This document shows positions 5,825 through 11,130 of a stretch of DNA of 11,130 nt, piece by piece; position 1 is the stretch's first letter, and each line of letters begins with the position of its first letter. The DNA comes from Oscillospiraceae bacterium. GTDB lineage: Bacteria; Bacillota; Clostridia; Oscillospirales; Oscillospiraceae. The DNA lies in contig JAQUZL010000064.1 in assembly GCA_028691385.1 (NCBI GenBank), positions 1-11,130 on the forward strand, read 5' to 3'. The notes beneath the pieces are model-generated. The model had not been told where the DNA came from. It saw only the letters and a program-made list of their open reading frames with translations, and made no database searches. Both the position numbers and the translations under genes were made by a program.

Positions 5825-6973
5825 TGGGGCGCGAACGTAAAGCGTTTCACTGTCCGGCGTGGGGTGCATTTTAATGCCGGAAATAATCCCAATGGCGGCA
5901 AAGGTGGTAACGGTGGAGCTGCCGCCGTAGCTGATAAACGGCAGCGTCAGTCCGACAACAGGGAAAAGCCCCAGACACATCCCCACGTTGACAATGATCT
6001 GAAACAGCAGCATACCGGCGATGCCGGTGCAGATGAGCCGGTTTTGATAACTGCCGGATTTGACGCCGATATAGACGCAGCGAATCAGAATGATGCTGAG
6101 AATCAGCAGCGTGAAAATGCAGCCGATCATGCCAAGCTCATTGCCGATAACAGAGAAAATAAAGTCGGTGTGCTGCGCGGGCATGGTGCCTGCCTGCGTT
6201 TGCACGCCCTGAAACAGACCCTGCCCGGCAAGGCCGCCGTGGGAGATGTAGTTTTGACTGAGCTGCGTCTGATAACGCACGCCAATGCCGGTGGGGTCAA
6301 TGGCGGGGTCAAAAATCATCAAAATACGCTGTTTCTGGTCTTCACGGACGATGGTGTTCCACAAAAGCGGCGCAGAAACGCCAATGATGCCGACGCCCAG
6401 CGCAAACCAGCCCAGATTTACCCCGCCGATAAAGGCCATAATTACAAAGATAAAGGCAAAGACCAGCGCCTCGCCTGCGTCGGAGGAGGCGGCAACGATG
6501 ACGCCCATGGTGACAAGGGTAATGGCCAGAATGCGCAGAACGCTTTGCACCGAGGAAATCTGATTGCGATGAACGGACATGGTTTTGGCTAGAATTAAAA
6601 TGAAACTGATTTTGCAGATTTCCGCAGGCTGCAGGTTAAACGGCAGCCAGGAAAACGTCAGCCAGCTTCGGTTGCCGGTGGTGCCCTGCACGCCGAACAC
6701 AAACAGGGTGGAAATAAACAGAATATTAAAAATCATCAGCAGCTCGCGCTGCTCTGCCAAAATACTGATGTCAAAGAAAGAAAAAAACACAAACAGCGCA
6801 ACGCCAATGAGAATTGCGGCGCATTGGATAAACACATAGCGCCCATCCTCGAAATGCCGTGCGGCGCTTGAGATGACGAGGACGCCAAAGGCCGATGCGA
6901 TCAGGCATAAAACCAGCAGCGGCAAATCCGCCTTGCGAAAAAAGCGGCGCGCGCCGTCAAAAAATCGATTCAA
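5816..6973 (-). CDS. rodA: RodA-type SEDS peptidoglycan glycosyltransferase
   Basis: Polytopic membrane enzyme that polymerises lipid II with a class B PBP during cell-wall elongation. The 385-residue protein has about ten hydrophobic segments. Family motifs: NRSWLTFSWLPF followed by QPAE (about 101-118); GVQTQAGTMPAQHTDFIF with the presumed catalytic Asp at 270; and the C-terminal FPVVGLTLPFISYGGSS (337-353). The GVQTQ lead-in to the catalytic loop resembles RodA more than FtsW or SpoVE, and there is no long C-terminal tail; a general FtsW/RodA/SpoVE label is the safe fallback. The start chosen is TTG at 6973, with GGAGG (minus strand, 6985-6981) 7 nt upstream. The in-frame ATG at 7009 has no Shine-Dalgarno and would lie upstream of the predicted transcription start. 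The gene is monocistronic, divergent from tsaE, and closed by its own terminator. Confidence 0.9.
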   Translation of the reverse strand: MNRFFDGARRFFRKADLPLLVLCLIASAFGVLVISSAARHFEDGRYVFIQCAAILIGVALFVFFSFFDISILAEQRELLMIFNILFISTLFVFGVQGTTGNRSWLTFSWLPFNLQPAEICKISFILILAKTMSVHRNQISSVQSVLRILAITLVTMGVIVAASSDAGEALVFAFIFVIMAFIGGVNLGWFALGVGIIGVSAPLLWNTIVREDQKQRILMIFDPAIDPTGIGVRYQTQLSQNYISHGGLAGQGLFQGVQTQAGTMPAQHTDFIFSVIGNELGMIGCIFTLLILSIILIRCVYIGVKSGSYQNRLICTGIAGMLLFQIIVNVGMCLGLFPVVGLTLPFISYGGSSTVTTFAAIGIISGIKMHPTPDSETLYVRAPSE

Positions 6974-6999
6974 TTTGACGCCTCCTTTCCAATTGTTCC

Positions 7000-7028
7000 A
7001 TTTTAACATTTGTTCTGCCGCAAGTAAA
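7000..7028 (-). promoter_or_regulatory. Promoter of rodA
   Basis: On the minus strand: -35 TTTACT (7028-7023), a 17-bp spacer, -10 TAAAAT (7005-7000) with extended -10 TG. The predicted start near 6993 leaves a leader of about 20 nt that contains the Shine-Dalgarno for the TTG at 6973. This also argues against the ATG at 7009 as the start. Confidence 0.6.
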
Positions 7029-7046
7029 CATGAAAAACGTTTCCAC

Positions 7047-7075
7047 TTTCAAAAAAGAACCGATTGTGATACAAT
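7047..7075 (+). promoter_or_regulatory. Promoter of the tsaE-tsaB-upp operon
   Basis: -35 TTTCAA (7047-7052), 17-bp spacer, -10 TACAAT (7070-7075) with extended -10 TG (7067-7068). The predicted start is near 7082, giving a leader of about 80 nt before tsaE. The -35 is weak, but the extended -10 is good. It faces away from the rodA promoter. Confidence 0.55.
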
Positions 7076-7163
7076 AGCAAAAAAGTCGTAATGGACGCGC
7101 AGCTCGGTGGCTGCATTGACGCACCCACGGCAGAGCGCTTTTATCAATTTGGAGGAGCAGCCC

Positions 7164-7592
7164 ATGCAGATCAAAACGAATTCCCCGGAAGAAACGGAGC
7201 GCGTCGGCCGCGAATTGGCCAGTCGCCTGCGACCGGGCGATGTCATCGCGTTTACCGGCGATCTTGGCGCGGGAAAAACTGCGTTTACTCGCGGTCTTGC
7301 GGCGGGACTGGGCATCCGCGAGCCGGTTACCAGTCCGACCTATACCATTGTCAATGAATATCGCAGCGGGAAAATGCCGCTGTTTCATTTTGATTTATAT
7401 CGCCTTGGCTCGGACGATGAGTTGTTTGAGATTGGCTGGGAAGACTATTTGGCGCAGGGCGGCGTGTGCGCGGTAGAGTGGAGCGAAAACGCGCCGGAGG
7501 CCATGACCCAGGCCGTCCATGTGGCAATCAGCCGCGCGCCTGACGGCGAGAATTGCCGCTATATTTCCATTGATGGGGGGAGTGCGGTTTGA
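7164..7592 (+). CDS. tsaE: tRNA t6A37 biosynthesis ATPase TsaE
   Basis: Cytosolic P-loop ATPase of the TsaB-TsaD-TsaE complex that places threonylcarbamoyl on A37 of ANN-decoding tRNAs; TsaE drives turnover of the complex. The 142-residue length is usual. Motifs: Walker A GDLGAGKT (32-39), the switch-like VTSPTYTIVNEY (55-66), FHFDLYRL with Asp77, and VEWSE (104-108). The ATG at 7164 is used because GGAGG (7151-7155) lies 8 nt upstream; a longer frame from GTG 7107 adds 19 residues unlike the family. Its TGA overlaps the TTG start of tsaB, so the two are coupled. Confidence 0.96.
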   Translation: MQIKTNSPEETERVGRELASRLRPGDVIAFTGDLGAGKTAFTRGLAAGLGIREPVTSPTYTIVNEYRSGKMPLFHFDLYRLGSDDELFEIGWEDYLAQGGVCAVEWSENAPEAMTQAVHVAISRAPDGENCRYISIDGGSAV

Positions 7593-8287
7593 AACTATTG
7601 GCGTTTGAATCATCGGCAAAGGCCGCATCGGTTGCCCTGTATGGCGACGGTGTGCTGCTGTGCCAGTCTTTTATGAATGACGGACAGACCCACAGCCGGA
7701 CGCTGACCAAAATGGCGGACGATTTGCTGCGCAACGCATCGCTAACGCCCGGGCAGATCGACGCGGTGGCCTGCGCGGCGGGACCGGGCAGCTTCACGGG
7801 TGTGCGGATTGGGGTGTCGGCGGCAAAGGGATTTGCCTGGGGCGCGGAAAAGCCCTGCGTGGGCGTGTCCACGCTCGAGGCCATGGCGGAGTGCGTGGGC
7901 GCGGGCGACGGCGTTGTTTGCGCGGTAATGGACGCGCGGCGCGCGCAGGTCTATAATGCCCTGTTCCGCAGGCAAAACGGCGCGCAGCGACGTCTTTGTG
8001 AGGATCGGGCAATCTCGCTTGCGGCGCTCGGCGAAGCGCTTGCCGCATGGGATGAACCAATTTTTCTGGTTGGCGACGGCGCGCTGCTTTGTTATGATGC
8101 GCTGCATGACCAAATTTCAAACCTTCGACTGCTGCCGGAGCATTTGCGTCAGCAGCGCGCGTCCGGCGTGGCGATTGTGGCTGCGCGGATGCTGGAAAGC
8201 GGCTGCGCGGCGTCCGCAAAAGAACTGGTTCCCAACTATCTGCGTCTGTCACAGGCGGAGCGGGAACGGCTGGCCAAACAACAATAA
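7589..8287 (+). CDS. tsaB: tRNA t6A37 threonylcarbamoyltransferase complex subunit TsaB
   Basis: Non-catalytic ASKHA-fold partner that dimerises with TsaD in t6A37 synthesis. The 232-residue protein opens with LLAFESSAKAASVAL and carries the family signature AAGPGSFTGVRIG (63-75), followed by SAAKGFAW; the later YNALF region also fits. It starts with TTG at 7589, overlapping the tsaE stop as TTGA, with a G-rich Shine-Dalgarno (GGGGAG, 7577-7582) 6 nt upstream. In many Firmicutes rimI and tsaD follow; here upp follows after 13 nt, so those genes must lie elsewhere. Confidence 0.95.
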   Translation: MKLLAFESSAKAASVALYGDGVLLCQSFMNDGQTHSRTLTKMADDLLRNASLTPGQIDAVACAAGPGSFTGVRIGVSAAKGFAWGAEKPCVGVSTLEAMAECVGAGDGVVCAVMDARRAQVYNALFRRQNGAQRRLCEDRAISLAALGEALAAWDEPIFLVGDGALLCYDALHDQISNLRLLPEHLRQQRASGVAIVAARMLESGCAASAKELVPNYLRLSQAERERLAKQQ

Positions 8288-8300
8288 AGGAGAAAAATGC

Positions 8301-8930
8301 ATGAGTACTGTTCATATTCTGGAGCACCCGCTGCTGCAGCACAAGCTGACCTATCTGCGGGACAAGAACACGGGCGTCAATTTGTTCCGCGAGCTGGTGG
8401 GCGAGATCGCCATGCTGATGTGCTATGAGGCGACGCGGAATCTGCCAACAGAGGAAATCGAAGTGGAAACGCCGATGGCGGTGGCAAAATGCCGGGTGCT
8501 CGCGGGCAAGAAGCTGGCAATCGTGCCGATTCTGCGCGCGGGATTGGGCATGGTCGACGGCATGATTAATCTGATTCCATCGGCAAAGGTCGGGCACATT
8601 GGCCTTTACCGCGATCCGCAGACCCACTGCCCGGTGGAGTATTACTGCAAAATGCCGCCGGACATCTCCGAGCGGACAATCATTGTGGTGGATCCCATGC
8701 TGGCAACTGGCGGCTCGGCATCGGCGGCAATCCAGTTTTTGAAGGGATATGGCTGCAAAAATATCAGTTTGATGAACATCATCGCCGCGCCGGAGGGCGT
8801 TGCCCGCATTCAAAACGATCATCCCGACGTGGAGATTTTCGTTGCGGCGGTGGATGAAAAGCTCAATGAAAACGCCTATATCATCCCAGGTCTTGGCGAC
8901 GCCGGCGACCGTATCTTTGGAACAAAATAA
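8301..8930 (+). CDS. upp: Uracil phosphoribosyltransferase
   Basis: Pyrimidine salvage enzyme making UMP from uracil and PRPP in the cytosol. The 209 residues match the family length. Motifs: VPILRAGLGMVDG (75-87), the PRPP loop VVDPMLATGGSA (129-140), and the uracil-site C-terminal block GLGDAGDRIFGT (197-208). The ATG at 8301 has AAAGGAG (8286-8292) 8 nt upstream. The reading frame stays open upstream to 7956, but that stretch is out-of-frame tsaB sequence and is not part of the protein. It is the last gene of the tsaE-tsaB unit and is followed directly by a terminator. Confidence 0.97.
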   Translation: MSTVHILEHPLLQHKLTYLRDKNTGVNLFRELVGEIAMLMCYEATRNLPTEEIEVETPMAVAKCRVLAGKKLAIVPILRAGLGMVDGMINLIPSAKVGHIGLYRDPQTHCPVEYYCKMPPDISERTIIVVDPMLATGGSASAAIQFLKGYGCKNISLMNIIAAPEGVARIQNDHPDVEIFVAAVDEKLNENAYIIPGLGDAGDRIFGTK

Positions 8931-8932
8931 GG

Positions 8933-8964
8933 AAAAAGCGAACGCGGATGCGTTCGCTTTTTTT
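8933..8964 (+). terminator. Two-way intrinsic terminator between upp and the DUF1294 gene
   Basis: GCGAACGC (8938-8945) and GCGTTCGC (8950-8957) form a perfect 8-bp stem with the loop GGAT. Seven T (8958-8964) follow on the plus strand and five A (8933-8937) precede it, so it can work in both directions. The T-run overlaps the stop codon of the minus-strand DUF1294 gene. Confidence 0.9.
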
Positions 8965-9268
8965 ATGCAGCAACAAAGGATACGGCAAGAAACGCCGGGG
9001 GCGCGGACAGACAAAGCCAGCAGGCGAGCGCGGCCTGCACCAGCAAGATGACCGGAACGCCGATGCGGAACTTGTTTTTCTGTGTTTTGTGGAGAAACAG
9101 GCGCATGCCGACAAGCGCGCCGACACTGCCGCCCAGCACGGCGAAGAGCAGCAGCGTGGCCTCGGGAATCCGCCAATGCGCGCGAACGGCCTTGTATTTG
9201 TCGACGCCGAACAGCATATATGCCAGAATGTTTAATACAATGAAATACAGGACAACCAGTTTTGCCAT
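8963..9268 (-). CDS. DUF1294 small membrane protein
   Basis: A 101-residue membrane protein of unknown function. It matches the DUF1294 pattern: an N-terminal hydrophobic helix, then FGVDKYKA, then the conserved RIPEATLLLFAVLGGSVGAL, then GMRLFLHKTQKNKF, then a second hydrophobic helix (about 71-90). Two ATGs are possible, 9274 and 9268. The AGGA Shine-Dalgarno sits 3 nt before the first and 9 nt before the second, so 9268 is preferred. The gene is back to back with the lipoprotein gene, with fewer than 30 bp between starts, so its promoter must overlap the neighbouring coding region. Family identity is fairly sure from the motif order. Confidence 0.88.
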   Translation of the reverse strand: MAKLVVLYFIVLNILAYMLFGVDKYKAVRAHWRIPEATLLLFAVLGGSVGALVGMRLFLHKTQKNKFRIGVPVILLVQAALACWLCLSAPPAFLAVSFVAA

Positions 9269-9296
9269 AATCATAGATCCTTTCGGAGGGAACAGT

Positions 9297-9785
9297 ATGA
9301 GAAAAAGACTTGCCGCAATGGCGCTGACGCTTGGTGTGCTGGCCGGGTGCGGCGCACAGGAAATCGTTCCGACAGCATCGCTGGAGCAGACACCCTACAG
9401 CATCATTTTTGCCGTGCCGACGGACGCGTCGCTGGAAACCTTTTCTGAGCTTAGCAACACCTATCATTATGTGCAGCCAGACGGAGATTACGAGATTGTC
9501 AGTCAGGTGTGCACCGGCAAAAACGGGGCGCAGTTAATCACAGCGCTCTCGGGACGTACCATGGAAAATCAGACGGTGATCAAAACACAGCGGTTTGGCA
9601 TGCCGGAATATCAGTTTGCATGGTGCGCGGCCGATGGGCGGCTGAACCGTGCGGCGATTCTGGAGGATCAGGACTATGCCTATCTTCTGACCTTTGCGGT
9701 AGCACCGGAAAAAGCGCCGATATACCGCGAGAGTATGAATACGGTGTTCTCCTCGTTCGGACTGTTTTCGGACGAATGGGCGTGA
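9297..9785 (+). CDS. Small lipoprotein of unknown function
   Basis: The product has 162 residues. MRKRLAAMALTLGVLAGC is a textbook lipoprotein signal: charged n-region, hydrophobic core and lipobox LAGC with the modified residue at Cys18. The mature part (about 144 residues) is a soluble alpha/beta domain with short strands and a final helix around IYRESMNTVFSSFGLF. The order of elements loosely recalls PsbP/Mog1-like folds, but that is a weak guess and no named family is recognised. The ATG at 9297 has GGAGGG (9285-9290) 6 nt upstream; the open frame upstream to 9048 is antisense to the DUF1294 gene. It is monocistronic, with a strong terminator directly at its stop. It would be a substrate of the Lgt encoded in this window. 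Confidence 0.88.
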   Translation: MRKRLAAMALTLGVLAGCGAQEIVPTASLEQTPYSIIFAVPTDASLETFSELSNTYHYVQPDGDYEIVSQVCTGKNGAQLITALSGRTMENQTVIKTQRFGMPEYQFAWCAADGRLNRAAILEDQDYAYLLTFAVAPEKAPIYRESMNTVFSSFGLFSDEWA

Positions 9786-9818
9786 AAAAATCGGGAGGAG
9801 CATTCCTCCCGACTTTTT
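9785..9818 (+). terminator. Two-way intrinsic terminator between the lipoprotein and Na/Pi genes
   Basis: TCGGGAGG (9791-9798) pairs with CCTCCCGA (9805-9812) around a 6-nt loop. TTTTT follows at 9814-9818, and an A-run at 9785-9790 gives the U-run for the minus-strand gene ending at 9824. Confidence 0.88.
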
Positions 9819-9823
9819 AGGTA

Positions 9824-11130
9824 TCAGGTATTGCCGCGGCCGTTAATGGTTTCGGCGATGTTGTAGGCATGGTCGCTGCAGCGCTCAAGATCGGTCGCCA
9901 TATCGGTGAAGATCAGTCCGCCCACCGGGTTGCAGGCGCCATGCATCAGACGTTCGACGTGATTGTTGATGCAGGTTTCTTTCATCTTGTCCACCTTTTC
10001 TTCCAGCGAAACGGCGTCTGAAATCTCGTCAAAACGATCATTTTCATAGATGTCAAGCGCCATGCGAACCGATTCCTTCACGGCGTCGGCAAGCTCTGTC
10101 AGCTCCTTAAATGCGGGATCCGAGAACCAGACGGCATCCTGCGAGGCGGTGGCGGTATATTCGGCAATGTTGTCGGAATGGTCGCCGATTCGTTCAATAT
10201 CCGTGACGGCCAGCAGCATAAGACCCAGCTCGTTTTGTTCCTCCTGCGTCATTTCCGGTGTGCGGAGTTGGCACAGGCTGCTGGTGATGGCATGGTTCAG
10301 GTAGTCAAGGGTTTCCTCGGTGTCGCGAACCAGATCGGCCTTTTCGGTGCTGCGCTCAAAGAAGGACTGCAGGGCGCGCTCCAGATTTTCCTGCGCAATC
10401 TTACCCATGCGGACAACCTCACGCTTGGCCTGCGCCAGTGCGATGGCCGTGGGGATTTTGGGGTTGTTGGAGATATAGACCAGCTTGCGCTCGGCAGCGC
10501 GGTGCTCATCCTCCCGCTCGGGAAGCACCCGATAGGTCAGCTTGACAATTTGCTTGGTGAGCGGCAGCTGAATCAGCACGGAAACAATGGCCATCAGGGT
10601 GTGCGCGTTTGCAATCTGGCGGCCAACGTCATGGGGCGAAAGACCGGCAATCCAATCCATAATTTGCGGCAGCAGCATGACGGCGGCAAAGCAGAAAACC
10701 GTGCGGAACAGGTTAAAGAAAATACTCAGCCACGCCGCGCGCTTGCCATCGCGGTTGGAGGCAAACATGGCGATGACGGCCGGCATACACGCGCCGACCG
10801 AGGTGCCAATGACAAGGTAAACCGCCATGCGGTAGTCAATGAGGCCCTGAATGGCGAAGGTTTGAATAATACCGACCGATGAGGACGAGCTTTGCACGAT
10901 CGCGGTAAAGACCAGTCCCACCAGAACCGCAACGATGGGGTAGTTCATGCTGACAAGGAAGCTGGTGAATTCCGCAGATTCCTTGAGCGGCGCGATGGCA
11001 CTACTCATGGTCGTGATGCCCATAAAGAGCAGGCCAAAGCCAAAGACGATCAGGCCGACATTCTGCACCTTCTTGTTTTTGAGGAAGAGCACCATGATCA
11101 TGCCGATGAACAGCACGACAGGGGCGTAGT
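9824..11130 (-). CDS. Na/Pi-cotransporter family protein with C-terminal PhoU-like domain, N-terminus outside window
   Basis: Predicted sodium-coupled phosphate transporter of the bacterial NptA/YjbB type fused to a PhoU-like helical domain. The frame is open to the right edge, so the first hundred or so residues are missing; about 435 codons are visible. The membrane half contains the substrate-binding repeat TAIVQSSSSSVGIIQ, then VIGTSVGACMPAVIAMF (where many homologues have GxNIGTT) and ANAHTLMAIVSVLIQLPL. The cytoplasmic half, about 200 residues, forms two three-helix PhoU repeats, including TDIERIGDHSDNIAEY and DLERCSDHAYNIAETI, whose Asp/Glu-rich motifs bind metal in PhoU. The internal GTG at 11116 is not taken as a start because the family continues upstream. 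The start and promoter lie outside the window. Phosphate import is the likely role; some members instead exclude or export phosphate. Confidence 0.92.
   Translation of the reverse strand, partial: YAPVVLFIGMIMVLFLKNKKVQNVGLIVFGFGLLFMGITTMSSAIAPLKESAEFTSFLVSMNYPIVAVLVGLVFTAIVQSSSSSVGIIQTFAIQGLIDYRMAVYLVIGTSVGACMPAVIAMFASNRDGKRAAWLSIFFNLFRTVFCFAAVMLLPQIMDWIAGLSPHDVGRQIANAHTLMAIVSVLIQLPLTKQIVKLTYRVLPEREDEHRAAERKLVYISNNPKIPTAIALAQAKREVVRMGKIAQENLERALQSFFERSTEKADLVRDTEETLDYLNHAITSSLCQLRTPEMTQEEQNELGLMLLAVTDIERIGDHSDNIAEYTATASQDAVWFSDPAFKELTELADAVKESVRMALDIYENDRFDEISDAVSLEEKVDKMKETCINNHVERLMHGACNPVGGLIFTDMATDLERCSDHAYNIAETINGRGNT

Noticed and set aside
4981..5874. 297-residue plus-strand open frame, Gly-rich
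   Set aside because: It is antisense to the SLH-like gene, and its Gly/Ile/Val repeats are the mirror of the beta-rich modules. No family motif or RBS supports it.
7091..7357. Possible leader peptide starting at 7091 in the tsaE leader
   Set aside because: The frame runs far into tsaE, there is no Shine-Dalgarno before 7091, and there is no attenuator-like hairpin with a T-run before tsaE.
7956..8300. N-terminal extension of upp
   Set aside because: This stretch is tsaB sequence in another frame. The ATG at 8301 has a good RBS and the protein from there has the exact family length.
9213..9241. Plus-strand promoter for the lipoprotein inside the DUF1294 gene
   Set aside because: TACAAT (9236-9241) is a fair -10, but the matching -35 (AGCATA) is too poor to list as a feature.
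7794..9467. 557-residue open frame on the minus strand
   Set aside because: It covers upp, part of tsaB, the DUF1294 gene (in another frame) and the lipoprotein gene, all supported by motifs. It is low-quality Arg/His-rich shadow sequence and crosses a strong terminator.
1..11130. CRISPR array, tRNA/rRNA, phage or insertion sequence
   Set aside because: No regularly spaced repeats, no cloverleaf or rRNA-like sequence, and no transposase, integrase or phage protein motifs were seen on either strand.

Overview
The window looks like chromosomal core sequence from a Gram-positive anaerobe of the class Clostridia, probably an Oscillospirales/Ruminococcaceae-type gut bacterium. The basis is GC-rich coding sequence, strong AGGAGG-type ribosome binding sites, several TTG starts, a ZTP riboswitch in front of a long formate-tetrahydrofolate ligase (a gene typical of clostridia and acetogens), and Gram-positive-style surface genes. 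This placement rests on gene content and family resemblance, not on a database search. There is no sign of phage, insertion sequence, tRNA, rRNA or CRISPR. No gap without a gene exceeds about 240 bases.

Layout. (1) 1-2075, plus strand: the 3' end of an M16 (YfmH-like) peptidase gene, then lgt, then folD. All three overlap and are translationally coupled. (2) 2076-2314: a hairpin, a well-formed promoter and a ZTP (pfl motif) riboswitch with its own terminator. They control fhs (2315-3979) and a small coiled-coil protein of unknown function (4005-4427), and the unit ends at a hairpin terminator. (3) 4483-5715, minus strand: a secreted protein with Ig/cadherin-like modules and three SLH-like repeats. 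It starts with TTG, and its Shine-Dalgarno can be sequestered by a 7-bp leader hairpin. (4) 5816-6973, minus strand: a RodA-type SEDS glycosyltransferase. (5) 7164-8930, plus strand: tsaE, tsaB and upp, divergent from rodA, with two clear facing promoters between 7000 and 7075. (6) 8963-9268, minus strand: a DUF1294 membrane protein, back to back with a small plus-strand lipoprotein (9297-9785). (7) 9824 to the right edge, minus strand: a Na/Pi-cotransporter/PhoU-fusion protein whose N-terminus lies outside the window.

How the genes relate. FolD and Fhs are the two classical enzymes that interconvert formate, 10-formyl-THF, methenyl-THF and methylene-THF. The ZTP riboswitch senses ZMP/ZTP, which builds up when 10-formyl-THF is short, so it should raise fhs expression. 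Lgt would lipidate the lipobox cysteine of the lipoprotein encoded at 9297. TsaE and TsaB belong to the tRNA t6A37 machinery, and Upp salvages uracil. RodA and the SLH-like protein are cell-envelope functions. Apart from these links the window is mostly ordinary housekeeping. The items most worth a second look are the SD-sequestering leader of the SLH-like gene and the unknown coiled-coil gene downstream of riboswitch-controlled fhs.
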